A DNA stretch of 64,000 bases from Massilibacteroides sp. (GTDB taxonomy: Bacteria > Bacteroidota > Bacteroidia > Bacteroidales > Tannerellaceae), in contig NZ_JAQWCQ010000007.1 in assembly GCF_028705895.1 (NCBI RefSeq), positions 1-64,000 of the forward strand, in the 5' to 3' direction. The notes below the pieces were generated by a model. The model did not search any database, was not told the DNA's origin, and saw only the letters and a program-made list of their open reading frames with translations. The position numbers and the translations under genes are program-made. This document shows positions 25,578-33,616 of the stretch, in pieces (position 1 is the stretch's first letter; every line of letters begins with the position of its first letter).

Positions 25578-25650
25578 TCCCTATTTATATATAAACAGAC
25601 AATCCCTATTTATAGTTAGTCTGATGAAAATTTCTAACTATAAATAGGGA
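25578..25650. promoter_or_regulatory. TCCCTATTTATA repeats and 17-bp inverted repeat between fumC and ferritin
   Basis: TCCCTATTTATA occurs at 25578-25589 and 25603-25614. The second copy extends to a 17-nt arm (25603-25619) whose exact complement is at 25634-25650, with a 14-nt loop. So three copies of the motif, two direct and one inverted, sit in the 180-bp divergent region, upstream of both fumC and the ferritin promoter. No T-tract follows the stem, so a terminator is unlikely. A regulator binding site is more plausible. Confidence 0.55.
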
Positions 25651-25682
25651 GAAGATTGTTATTTTAGGCAACAAAAAAAACG

Positions 25683-25690
25683 TACATTTG
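25683..25690 (+). promoter_or_regulatory. -7 promoter element of the ferritin gene (TAcaTTTG)
   Basis: TACATTTG, 36 nt before the ATG at 25727. A TTG codon overlapping it at 25688 is in frame with ferritin but would lie inside the promoter, so it is not the start. Confidence 0.6.
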
Positions 25691-25726
25691 TTAGATAAAT
25701 ATATAGCATTAAAAAATAATAGAGTT

Positions 25727-26209
25727 ATGAATTTAAGTAAAAAATTATCTGATGCCCTGAATCAGCAAATCAATGAAGAAATGTGGTCTTCAAATCTGTA
25801 TTTATCCATGTCTGTATATTTTGACAAAATGGGTCTCACAGGGTTTGCCCATTGGATGAAAAAACAATCTCAGGAAGAGTTGGAACATGCGTATGAAATG
25901 ATCGACTGGAGTGTAAAGAGAGGTGGCAATCCTGAAATAGGACAAGTAAATGTTGTTCCAACAGGTTGGGGATCTCCTTTAGAAGTAATAGAGCATGTTT
26001 ATAAACACGAAGTACACGTTTCTGAAGCTATCGATAAATTAGTTGACATCGCATCTGCTGAAAAAGACAAGGCTACACAAGATTTCCTTTGGGGATTTGT
26101 GCGTGAGCAAGTAGAAGAAGAAGAATCTGCTCAAAAAGTAGTCGAAAGATTCAAACTTTTAGGAGAAAAGAATGTCGCTTTCTTAGACATGGAATTAGGA
26201 AAGAGATAA
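25727..26209 (+). CDS. ftnA: Ferritin (non-haem, bacterial FtnA type)
   Basis: A 160-residue four-helix ferritin starting MNLSKKLSDALNQQINEEMWSS. Ferroxidase ligands are visible: Glu in QQINEEMWSSNLYL, the ExxH pair in QEELEHAYEM and Glu in REQVEEEESAQKV. It stores iron in the cytoplasm as a 24-mer and protects against oxidative stress; ferritin is a main iron store of Bacteroidales. Its own promoter and a strong terminator (26233-26275) make it monocistronic. The dyad at 25603-25650 may be involved in regulation. Confidence 0.95.
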   Translation: MNLSKKLSDALNQQINEEMWSSNLYLSMSVYFDKMGLTGFAHWMKKQSQEELEHAYEMIDWSVKRGGNPEIGQVNVVPTGWGSPLEVIEHVYKHEVHVSEAIDKLVDIASAEKDKATQDFLWGFVREQVEEEESAQKVVERFKLLGEKNVAFLDMELGKR

Positions 26210-26232
26210 GTTTATCTTAACGGTTATAAAGT

Positions 26233-26275
26233 AAAGAGGGAATACCTGAATTTGAGGGTATTCCCTTTCTTTTTT
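26233..26275 (+). terminator. Rho-independent terminator of the ferritin gene
   Basis: AAAGAGGGAATACC pairs with GGTATTCCC followed by TTTCTTTTTT, 24 nt after the ferritin stop. Confidence 0.85.
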
Positions 26276-26282
26276 ATATAAG

Positions 26283-26308
26283 ACCGAGCCTATAAACGAT
26301 CGCTCGGT
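26283..26308. terminator. Short hairpin with T-run between ferritin and the betaine operon
   Basis: ACCGAGC (26283-26289) and GCTCGGT (26302-26308) form a 7-bp stem followed by TTTGATTT. It overlaps the -33 TTTG of the next promoter (26309-26312). It could be a weak second terminator or a regulator site at that promoter. Confidence 0.4.
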
Positions 26309-26339
26309 TTTGATTTAACCCTGATTTTTCATACCTTTG
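26309..26339 (+). promoter_or_regulatory. Full Bacteroidota promoter for the porin-opu operon (TTTG, 19 nt, TAccTTTG)
   Basis: TTTG at 26309-26312 and TACCTTTG at 26332-26339 with exactly 19 nt between them, matching the consensus. The first gene starts at 26648, so the transcript has a leader of about 300 nt. Confidence 0.8.
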
Positions 26340-26647
26340 TATCGTTTTAGATGGGGTTCTTACATTTTTTGTAAGATTTTTAGAGTCTGAAGTCGGAAGA
26401 AACGATGTTAAAACTTTGGTCGTTTCTTCGTCTTAAATAACATTGAAAGAGAATCATTGCATGACGAATGCAGGCTCGTAGATTCTCGCCTACAGGACAT
26501 CTCGTCCAAGTTTATATCCCATTTTCATGTTTAGTTGTGCATGAAGTCGATGTTTACAGCGACATCATTGGCTTATCACGTTTTCAAAATTTGAAAGCGT
26601 TACTTGTCGCATGTCAATTAAATAACACACAATAAACAAAATAATAT
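26340..26647 (+). promoter_or_regulatory. Structured ~300-nt 5' leader of the betaine-uptake operon, candidate cis-regulatory RNA
   Basis: Several hairpins can form. TCTTACA/TGTAAGA (26358-26364 with 26370-26376) is followed by TTTTT, terminator-like. AAGAAACGA/TCGTTTCTT (26397-26405 with 26420-26428) is perfect. GACGA/TCGTC (26463-26467 with 26502-26506) encloses an inner stem AGGC/GCCT flanked by TG/CA. The loop of that inner stem holds GATTCTC (26481-26487), the exact complement of GAGAATC (26449-26455) just upstream of the stem, so a pseudoknot or an alternative fold is possible. A further GATGT/ACATC pair lies near 26550-26566. I cannot match it to a named riboswitch class. There is no convincing ORF in the leader. 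Confidence 0.5.
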
Positions 26648-27817
26648 ATGTTTTTTAAAAGATTTTCAGTTGTAGTTCTATTCGTATTTGCTTCTTATCA
26701 CATAGGAGTAGCGCAGGAAAAAGAGTATATTAAAATCGGTGGAGCACTTAGATTTAACACTATCGTAGAAAATTACGAAGAATCCAATAACGATTTAGAT
26801 GTCGGAATGAAACTCGACACTTGGTTTCTGAATGCTGATGCGCATTATTCCGGATTTGATCTTAGTCTTCAATATCGATTTTATTCAGATATAAAAAACA
26901 ATTTTCTACACCACGCATATGTAGGATACAAAATAAACAACCAGTGGTACACAAAATTGGGGGTATTTCAACGTCCTTTCGGGATTGCTGACTTTGCATC
27001 TCATTCATGGTGGTTTCAAATTCCTTATTATATGGGATTGGAAGATACTTATGGTACAGGCATAGGTACATCTTATTCACATAATAAATGGAAGGTGGAT
27101 ATTGCTTATTTCCATCAGGCTCCCCCGAAAGGTTCTGTTGCCGACGATTCGGCAGATAACGCTGTAGGAAACGGGCGTTATTCTTATGCCATAGTCCCCA
27201 CTACCGGTATTGCAGATGGAGTACGGACAGATGCTTCTATTCGCGAATTGAATCAATGGAATGGGCGGGTTCGATATTCCTTGTTGAAAGATCTGGAATT
27301 AGGTCTTTCTCTTCAATTGGGAGGAATATACAACAGCGTATCGGATCATTATAAATGGGGTTTGAACTGGGCTCTGCATGCGGTATATAATCCGGGCAGA
27401 TGGAATATAAAAGCAGAAGCAATAGGATATGATTTTAATGCTGAATCGGACAATGGCAAGACGCTGGATGTAATACAGATGGCAGCATATGGCTCTGCTT
27501 ATGATGTAGCAAGTAAAGGAAATGTATATCTGGCCGGTATTGCTTATACATTCCCTGTCAACAAACGTTTTATTACATCAATACAGCCTTATTTTGACTA
27601 TTCGGTAGTTGTTAAAGCAAAATCAGAATATCACAATTCTGTTCATATCGTTCCGGGAGTATTGATTAAGTCCGGCCCTATTTATACATATATAGATTAT
27701 GCAATAGGGAAGAATCAACCTTGGCTGACTTCTTACTTTGGACAAGGGCTTGGAGAAGGGAAAAGCGATGCACGTTGGAACGGACGGTTAAACATAAATA
27801 TAGGATATTATTTCTAA
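26648..27817 (+). CDS. Outer-membrane porin-like beta-barrel protein
   Basis: A 389-residue protein with signal peptide (MFFKRFSVVVLFVFASYHIGVAQ) and a body of alternating, aromatic-rich strands (LNADAHYSGFDLSLQYRFYSD, YTKLGVFQRPFGIADFASHSWWFQ). It ends in an aromatic C-terminal strand (WNGRLNINIGYYF), as in barrels inserted by the BAM complex. The GVFQRPFG segment is like phosphate-selective (OprP/O-type) porins. It is the first gene of an operon with a glycine-betaine ABC transporter (15-nt gap), suggesting it lets osmolytes such as betaine cross the outer membrane. The substrate is inferred from context only. Confidence 0.8.
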   Translation: MFFKRFSVVVLFVFASYHIGVAQEKEYIKIGGALRFNTIVENYEESNNDLDVGMKLDTWFLNADAHYSGFDLSLQYRFYSDIKNNFLHHAYVGYKINNQWYTKLGVFQRPFGIADFASHSWWFQIPYYMGLEDTYGTGIGTSYSHNKWKVDIAYFHQAPPKGSVADDSADNAVGNGRYSYAIVPTTGIADGVRTDASIRELNQWNGRVRYSLLKDLELGLSLQLGGIYNSVSDHYKWGLNWALHAVYNPGRWNIKAEAIGYDFNAESDNGKTLDVIQMAAYGSAYDVASKGNVYLAGIAYTFPVNKRFITSIQPYFDYSVVVKAKSEYHNSVHIVPGVLIKSGPIYTYIDYAIGKNQPWLTSYFGQGLGEGKSDARWNGRLNINIGYYF

Positions 27818-27832
27818 ATAAAAAGATAAAAT

Positions 27833-29056
27833 ATGGGAAATAAAATTGAAGTAAAAAATTTGCATTTAATTTTTGGTTCGTCAAAAAAGCAAGCCATAAA
27901 AATGCTGAAATCAGGTGCAACAAAGGAACAGATACATAACAAGACAAAATGTACGGTAGCAGTAAACAATGCGAATTTAACAATAAATGAAGGAGAAATT
28001 TTCGTTATAATGGGACTGTCGGGTAGTGGCAAATCATCTTTATTGAGATGCTTTAATATGTTGAATATCCCGACGAGAGGTTCAATCGAGATTGATGGTA
28101 AGGATATTACCCAAATGAATAAAAAAGAGCTTCTTGAGTTCAGACGAAAAAAAGTAGGAATGGTATTCCAGCATTTCGGGTTGCTACCTCACCGTACTAT
28201 TGTTGAAAATGTAGCTTTTGGTCTTGAAATACAGGAAACGACTACGGAAGATCGGTTAAGAAAAGCGCGTGAAGTTATTGACCTGGTCGGACTGAAAGGT
28301 TATGAAGACTCTTATCCGCATCAATTAAGTGGAGGTATGCAACAAAGAGTAGGTATTGCTCGCGCAATTGCTACAGACTCGGATATTCTGCTTATGGACG
28401 AGGCTTTTAGCGCATTAGACCCACTGATACGTGTACAAATGCAGGACGATTTAATCGAATTGCAACAGAGTCTGAAGAAAACAATCATTTTCATTACTCA
28501 CGATCTGGACGAAGCGGTAAAACTTGGAAGCCGGATTGCAATTATGAATGATGGAGTCATTGTTCAACAAGGCGAACCGGAAGAGATATTATTACACCCG
28601 GCTAACGATTATGTAAGAGAGTTTGTTGGAAATGTAGATATGTCAAAAGTTGTAACGGCATCATCTATTATGCGCGTTTTCAGAGAAAAATTAGTATTAG
28701 GGAAAGATGGTCCGGCTTATGCGGCTCGCAAAATGTCACAAAATAATTTCAGATTTATGGCCACTGTAAATAATTCAGGAGTCTTTCAGGGATATATTGT
28801 TGAACGCGATGTACGACGATTACTCGAAAAGAACGAGAAAGATCTGTCAAAGATAGTTATGGATATTCCGCAAGTAAATTCAGGCACTCCCCTGTCCGAC
28901 CTTCTTCCTTTATATATACAACAAAAATATCCTTTAGTGGTCGTTAACGAGAAAGGTATACCGTTGGGTTATGTAGATCACACCGATGTTGTCTCACTTG
29001 TGACAGGATATAACAACGGAGAGGTAAAAGAAATAATAGAAAACGCTTCTAATTAA
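27833..29056 (+). CDS. opuAA: Glycine betaine/proline ABC transporter ATP-binding protein
   Basis: A 407-residue ABC ATPase of the ProV/OpuAA type. It has the characteristic N-terminal extension (LHLIFGSSKKQAIKMLKSGATKEQIHNKT), Walker A GLSGSGKSS, signature LSGGMQQRVGIARA, Walker B ILLMDEAFSALDP, switch His in FITHDLDEA, and two C-terminal CBS domains (~290-400). In OpuA systems the CBS tandem senses ionic strength or c-di-AMP and gates transport. It energises uptake through the permease encoded 17 nt downstream. Confidence 0.94.
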   Translation: MGNKIEVKNLHLIFGSSKKQAIKMLKSGATKEQIHNKTKCTVAVNNANLTINEGEIFVIMGLSGSGKSSLLRCFNMLNIPTRGSIEIDGKDITQMNKKELLEFRRKKVGMVFQHFGLLPHRTIVENVAFGLEIQETTTEDRLRKAREVIDLVGLKGYEDSYPHQLSGGMQQRVGIARAIATDSDILLMDEAFSALDPLIRVQMQDDLIELQQSLKKTIIFITHDLDEAVKLGSRIAIMNDGVIVQQGEPEEILLHPANDYVREFVGNVDMSKVVTASSIMRVFREKLVLGKDGPAYAARKMSQNNFRFMATVNNSGVFQGYIVERDVRRLLEKNEKDLSKIVMDIPQVNSGTPLSDLLPLYIQQKYPLVVVNEKGIPLGYVDHTDVVSLVTGYNNGEVKEIIENASN

Positions 29057-29073
29057 AGAATAAAATAAGAATT

Positions 29074-29943
29074 ATGAATATAGGTAAATATGTAGAACTG
29101 TTTGTAGATTGGTTGTCGGAAGTAGGTCGCCCTGTTTTTAATCAAATTACAATTTTTATAGAAAATACGGTAGATATATTACAGGAAGGATTATTGTCAA
29201 TTCCTTTTTATATTATAATACTGCTTTTTGCAATATTAGCTTTTTATGTAAAAAACAAAAGTTTCAGACAGTACAAAATCAGTAAAAAGAACTGGAAAAA
29301 TTTATTTGGTCTTTCCTTTTTTTGCATTCTCGGTTTAAGTCTGATATATCTGATGGGCTTTTGGACTCAGATGATTGATACGTTTGTATTAGTTTTAGTT
29401 TCCACACTGATTGTACTGATTATTGGTATTCCATTAGGCATCTGGTGTGCACATAATAAACGTATATATATTATTGTTCGTCCGCTTTTAGATTTTATGC
29501 AAACAATGCCGGCATTTGTATATCTTATTCCTGCTATATTGTTTTTCTCTGTAGGAAATGTTCCGGGCGTACTTGCAACAGTAATATTTTCTCTTCCTCC
29601 TGCTGTAAGAATGACTACATTAGGAATTAAAGAAGTCCCAAAAGAAATCGTTGAAGCCTCTGTCGCTTTTGGCTGTACACCAAGGCAGACTCTCTTCAAA
29701 GTACAATTGCCTTTAGCTACTCCAACTATTCTTGCCGGAGTAAATCAGGTGATCATGCTGGCATTGTCAATGGTGGTTATTGCATCTATGGTTGGTGCTG
29801 GTGGATTAGGAGAAAGTGTATATGCCGGAATTCAGCAAGCAGATGTTGCGTTAGGTTTTGAAGCCGGACTTTGCATCGTGATTCTGGCCATAATATTAGA
29901 TAGAATGACTCAGGCATTAGGTGATAAAAAAGAAGAATTATAA
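29074..29943 (+). CDS. opuAB: Glycine betaine/proline ABC transporter permease
   Basis: A 289-residue inner-membrane protein with about six to seven helices of the ProW/OpuAB type. The central permease signature is DFMQTMPAFVYLIPAILFFSVGNVPGVLATVIFSLPPAVRMTTLGI, and the EAA loop (KEVPKEIVEASVAFGCTPRQTLFKVQLPLATPTILAGVNQ) contacts the ATPase. Its stop shares one base with the start of the binding-protein gene (TAATG). Confidence 0.94.
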   Translation: MNIGKYVELFVDWLSEVGRPVFNQITIFIENTVDILQEGLLSIPFYIIILLFAILAFYVKNKSFRQYKISKKNWKNLFGLSFFCILGLSLIYLMGFWTQMIDTFVLVLVSTLIVLIIGIPLGIWCAHNKRIYIIVRPLLDFMQTMPAFVYLIPAILFFSVGNVPGVLATVIFSLPPAVRMTTLGIKEVPKEIVEASVAFGCTPRQTLFKVQLPLATPTILAGVNQVIMLALSMVVIASMVGAGGLGESVYAGIQQADVALGFEAGLCIVILAIILDRMTQALGDKKEEL

Positions 29944-30785
29944 TGAAATTAAGAAATATATTTATACTTGCATTAGCAATACTAACATTAATATCCTGTG
30001 AACGCAGGCGCAAGCAAGATGTAGTAATCCTTTATCCAAACTGGATGGAAGGTATTGCTATGACTCATCTGGCAGACGTTATATTACGCGACAAAGGTTA
30101 CATAACATCATTAAAACGAATAGAACCGGGACCTATTTACGCAGCACTTTCCAGAGGTGATGCCGATGTTTATATGGATGCATGGCTTCCCAACACTCAT
30201 CAGGAATACTGGAGAAGATTCGGGCATCGTTTGGATGTTTTAGGTGTAATATTTGATGATGGAGTAACGGGATTAGTTGTTCCTGATTATGTGGATATCA
30301 ATTCGATAGAAGAGCTTAATAACAATAAAGATAAATTCGGAGGTAAGATATTCGGTATTGCGGCCGGTGCAGGGATACATGCCAATACTGAACGTGCTAT
30401 TACTGAGTACGGGTTGGACTTCCAACAGATTTCGTCTTCTGAGACATCAATGCTCACCGCTCTTCGCCAGGCTGAAAGCCGGAACGAATGGATTATAATC
30501 ACGGGGTGGAAACCTCATTTCATGTGGTTCAGGCATAAATTAAAAACACTCGAAGATCCTAAAGGTATTTATCCGAATGACGAAATACGAATTGTAAGCC
30601 GACTTGGCTTTAGAGATGATCAACCGGAAATAGCTGATTTTTTCAAGAAATTCGTGTTGAGCAATGATATGTTAGGGGAGTTAATAAACGATGTAGAAAG
30701 TGAAAGAGAGCCTGAAATCGGAGCCCGAAAGTTTTACGAAAAATATAAATCCACATTCAATTCCTGGCTAAAAGAAAAAAGTTGA
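29943..30785 (+). CDS. opuAC: Glycine betaine-binding lipoprotein of the OpuA/ProX family
   Basis: A 280-residue lipoprotein: signal and lipobox (LALAILTLISC), then an OpuAC-type substrate-binding domain (LYPNWMEGIAMTHLADVILRDKGY, GPIYAALSRGDADVYMDAWLPNTHQEYWRRFG, WIIITGWKPHFMWFRHKLKTLEDP). Trp and Tyr residues in NWMEG, DAWLPNTH and GWKPHFMW are of the kind forming the aromatic cage for quaternary ammonium in this family. It completes the porin-ATPase-permease-receptor operon for osmoprotectant uptake. Confidence 0.94.
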   Translation: MKLRNIFILALAILTLISCERRRKQDVVILYPNWMEGIAMTHLADVILRDKGYITSLKRIEPGPIYAALSRGDADVYMDAWLPNTHQEYWRRFGHRLDVLGVIFDDGVTGLVVPDYVDINSIEELNNNKDKFGGKIFGIAAGAGIHANTERAITEYGLDFQQISSSETSMLTALRQAESRNEWIIITGWKPHFMWFRHKLKTLEDPKGIYPNDEIRIVSRLGFRDDQPEIADFFKKFVLSNDMLGELINDVESEREPEIGARKFYEKYKSTFNSWLKEKS

Positions 30786-30847
30786 AGCAGGACAAAGAAA
30801 AATCGTAAAACAAATAGATCTTACTATTGATATATTGAATAGCCATT

Positions 30848-31672
30848 TCATATATCAATAGTAAACCCGCTATAAAATGGGATTAATTCATCGCCAAGTA
30901 TTTCTGAAAAGATTCTTTGAACATTCGCTCCCGTACAATGACCTGTAATAAGCTTCATTCCGGGATACAAAGAATTTATTTTACAAGCTATTTGAAGAAG
31001 TTGTTCTTTCGTCTCATAAAGATTTTCAGCATCGGAATCGATAAGATGGGTTCCTCCTATATACGCATAGATATCCTTAGACTGACTGGCAAACAAGGTG
31101 TTTAGTATGCCGAGATGCGTACATGCCGAAAGAACTACGTATCCTTCAGGTGTACTAATACGCAATGCTATTTCATGCATAAACGTATCTCTGGAATCAT
31201 TAACCAATAATGTTCGGTTGGCTACAGGAATATCGAACAAAGCAGGAATATCAGAATACAACAGAATGCTTTCAGAAAGTTTTGTGTTTTTATCCACACG
31301 GACAAAACGTGTTCTATTATTTCTCAGCATAGAATAATCCGGAGAAATATCCCGTTTCGCGCCCCGTCGTGTTGAATAATAAGAATTTTCTGCTGTAATA
31401 TTGGAGGAAAGAAATATCTGTGCTTTCGAATTATTTTTAATAAAATCTTCCAGACCGCCGGTATGGTCACGATGTGCATGCGACAGAATCAAATAATCGA
31501 CATCACGAATATCAATCCCCAAACGCCCGGCATTTTCAATAAATTTGCCTGAAGCGCCAACATCCATCAGCCATTTGTGATTATCGACCTCAAAGTAAAT
31601 GCTTAGCCCATGTTCTGTATTCAAATCCATATAAGGGCAAGGGGAATTATCTATAAGAACAATAAATTTCAT
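30848..31672 (-). CDS. MBL-fold metallo-hydrolase
   Basis: A 274-residue metallo-beta-lactamase-fold protein with the zinc motif HxHxDH in LILSHAHRDHTGGLEDF, an upstream Asp (WLMDVGASG), and later metal ligands in VVLSACTHLGILN and ITGHCTG. The pattern resembles the group annotated as 7,8-dihydropterin-6-methyl-4-(beta-D-ribofuranosyl)aminobenzene 5'-phosphate synthase-like hydrolases. The exact substrate is unknown. It starts 1 nt after the DUF202 gene on the same strand, so the two form an operon, and it converges with opuAC. Confidence 0.88.
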   Translation of the reverse strand: MKFIVLIDNSPCPYMDLNTEHGLSIYFEVDNHKWLMDVGASGKFIENAGRLGIDIRDVDYLILSHAHRDHTGGLEDFIKNNSKAQIFLSSNITAENSYYSTRRGAKRDISPDYSMLRNNRTRFVRVDKNTKLSESILLYSDIPALFDIPVANRTLLVNDSRDTFMHEIALRISTPEGYVVLSACTHLGILNTLFASQSKDIYAYIGGTHLIDSDAENLYETKEQLLQIACKINSLYPGMKLITGHCTGANVQRIFSEILGDELIPFYSGFTIDI

Positions 31673-31673
31673 T

Positions 31674-31955
31674 TTATTTCATTTTAAGCCGCTGTTTGAC
31701 CTGAAAAAATCGATAAACTCCAACCGCAAGAAAACTAAAACTTATTATAAAAGCAAGGTATCCTATAAATTCCAGATGCTTAAATATTTCTATTTCAGTA
31801 AGCCCCAAACCCGCTACTAACAAATACAAAGAAGCTCTAATATAGGACAAAAAGGTTCTCTCATTTGCAAGTTTAGTCCGTTCAATTGCCAAATAGTCTC
31901 TCAATATCAACTCTGACTTATCCTTATAAAATGGTTTTTGTGACTGTGAACACAT
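31674..31955 (-). CDS. DUF202 family small membrane protein
   Basis: A 93-residue membrane protein. The N-terminal amphipathic part has the DUF202 hallmark (LAIERTKLANERTFLSYIRASLYLLVAGLG). This is followed by two helices (IEIFKHLEFIGYLAFIISFSFLAVGVYRFF). Function unknown; relatives include YidH. Co-transcribed with the MBL hydrolase, which begins 1 nt downstream. Confidence 0.85.
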   Translation of the reverse strand: MCSQSQKPFYKDKSELILRDYLAIERTKLANERTFLSYIRASLYLLVAGLGLTEIEIFKHLEFIGYLAFIISFSFLAVGVYRFFQVKQRLKMK

Positions 31956-32014
31956 GATATTCTTTTAAAATTGTACTGTATTTACAAATATATGCATCAT
32001 TTCAGTAGTAGGCA

Positions 32015-32077
32015 CAAAAAAAGTGAACTCTAAATCTTTGGCAAAACTTAATTTTTAAAAGATTTAGAATCCACTCT
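32015..32077 (-). terminator. Rho-independent terminator of the PepSY-like protein gene
   Basis: AGTGAACTCTAAATCTTT (32022-32039) pairs with 32058-32075 with two mismatches in 18. Read on the minus strand the stem is followed by TTTTTTT, 33 nt beyond the stop of the 101-residue protein. Confidence 0.75.
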
Positions 32078-32109
32078 TACTAACAATCAGGTTCTTTTCA
32101 GATCAGAAA

Positions 32110-32415
32110 TCAGGAAAGGAATTCGCCATTTTCGTTCAAAATTAAAGTTACATCCTGTCCTTCTTTATCCGTGATTATAACTTTGAACTTCTTTTCGGCA
32201 TCAACCCCGGCAACATAGGCTTCCTTAATCGTACTGCCTTCATTGGCTTTTAGTACAGCCTCTGTTACAGTCTGGGGCAAATCTTTCACCTCAATCTTTA
32301 CGAATTCATCTTGATTAACTCTCTCAATACCTGAAACCATTGATAATGCAACTACACTCTGAGTCGTAAATGCTACACCGGCAATAATTGCCATCATTAA
32401 CACAATCTTTTTCAT
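32110..32415 (-). CDS. Small secreted PepSY-like protein
   Basis: A 101-residue protein with signal peptide (MKKIVLMMAIIAGVAFTTQSVVA). The mature part of ~75 residues (KIEVKDLPQTVTEAVLKANEGSTIKEAYVAGVDAEKKFKVIITDKEGQDVTLILNENGEFL) fits the PepSY-like (beta-lactamase-inhibitor-like) fold. It has a short helix followed by strands and the typical LPxxV...A spacing. Such periplasmic proteins are abundant in Bacteroidales and of unknown function. It has its own terminator. Confidence 0.75.
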   Translation of the reverse strand: MKKIVLMMAIIAGVAFTTQSVVALSMVSGIERVNQDEFVKIEVKDLPQTVTEAVLKANEGSTIKEAYVAGVDAEKKFKVIITDKEGQDVTLILNENGEFLS

Positions 32416-32733
32416 GACCTTAAAATTTAAAACAGTTAAACTTAAAAACTAATACGCATAAATAATTTCAAAAAGCAGGCCAAAAGCAACAATTGTTTTT
32501 TTCTTTAAACTTTACTTCTGACAATCAACCATTATCCACTGCATTAAAATTTTAATGCCATCTTTTTCATCTGTGGAAAAAGATGTAGATATGTAGAGTT
32601 TTTCAACAGCAAAATCCACATAAAGCATTGAATATTAATACGTTTAAATATTTATTTACATTCTTTCATCAAGTTGACTTAATTAATTACTATATTCGTT
32701 GCATAGTTTTGACCATTTCAAAAGCTCGTTATT
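32416..32733. other. AT-rich intergenic region with an 18-nt perfect palindrome
   Basis: No gene is seen in this divergent region between the PepSY-like gene and the esterase gene. GCATTAAAATTTTAATGC at 32541-32558 is a perfect palindrome and may be a regulator site. A weak -7-like TATATTCG lies at about 32692-32699 upstream of the esterase gene. No further structure is evident. Confidence 0.4.
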
Positions 32734-33615
32734 ATGAGACTAAAATATCTTTTTACTTGTATATTGGTAAGTTTTATTATGAATTCAGCTATGGCGCAGG
32801 ATAGCCCTATACTTTTATTCCCTGACGGTGCTCCGGGAGAGACGACAAGATTAACGGAAAAAGCAGATCGCGAAGGTGGATTTACAGGAGGAGAGCCTGT
32901 ACTTCGTATTACTGGAGTAAGTGAACCCACAATAACGATTTATACTCCTTCCGAAGAGCTTGCTAATGGCTCGGCATTGATTGTGTGTCCGGGGGGAGGC
33001 TATAATATATTAGCGTACGACCTGGAAGGGGATGAAGTGTGTCAATGGTTAAACGAACTGGGAATTACAGCGGTACTCTTAAAATACAGAGTTCCAAGAA
33101 GAGAAGGGTTACAAAAACACGAAGCACCGCTTCAAGATGTACAACGTGCCATCAGTTACATAAGACACAATGCTAAAACATTAAACATTGATGAGAAAAG
33201 TATTGGGGTAATGGGCTTTTCAGCAGGCGCACATCTTGCAGCAACAGTGAGTAATAATTATTTACAGAAAACATATCCTGCAATTGATGCAATTGACAAA
33301 GTAAGTTGTCGCCCGGATTTCTGTCTTTTAGTATATCCCGCCTATTTAGACAGTCAAAACTTTCAGGTTGCGCCAGAGGTAAAACCAACCAAAGACACTC
33401 CGCAAACAATGATTATCCAGACCGAAGACGATAAGTCATATATTAATAGTAGTCTTTTTTATTACTACGCATTAAAAGAAGCAGGCGTTCCTGTTGAGAT
33501 GCATCTATATAGCAAAGGAGGACACGGCTATGGTCTTCGTGACACAGGTGCTTCGGTAAATGAATGGCCTGACAGAGCTGAAGATTGGTTTCGCGAAATA
33601 GGATTATTAGAATAA
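32734..33615 (+). CDS. Secreted alpha/beta hydrolase, acetyl-esterase (xylan esterase-like) type
   Basis: A 293-residue protein with signal peptide (MRLKYLFTCILVSFIMNSAMAQ). The alpha/beta-hydrolase core has the oxyanion strand LIVCPGGGYNILAYD, nucleophile elbow GVMGFSAGAHLAA (GxSxG), catalytic Asp likely in MIIQTEDDKSY and His in YSKGGHGYGLRD. This is the pattern of acetyl xylan esterase/BD-FAE-like esterases acting on carbohydrate esters in the periplasm. It converges with the rhamnose mutarotase-family gene, with 1 nt between their ends. Confidence 0.88.
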   Translation: MRLKYLFTCILVSFIMNSAMAQDSPILLFPDGAPGETTRLTEKADREGGFTGGEPVLRITGVSEPTITIYTPSEELANGSALIVCPGGGYNILAYDLEGDEVCQWLNELGITAVLLKYRVPRREGLQKHEAPLQDVQRAISYIRHNAKTLNIDEKSIGVMGFSAGAHLAATVSNNYLQKTYPAIDAIDKVSCRPDFCLLVYPAYLDSQNFQVAPEVKPTKDTPQTMIIQTEDDKSYINSSLFYYYALKEAGVPVEMHLYSKGGHGYGLRDTGASVNEWPDRAEDWFREIGLLE

Positions 33616-33616
33616 A

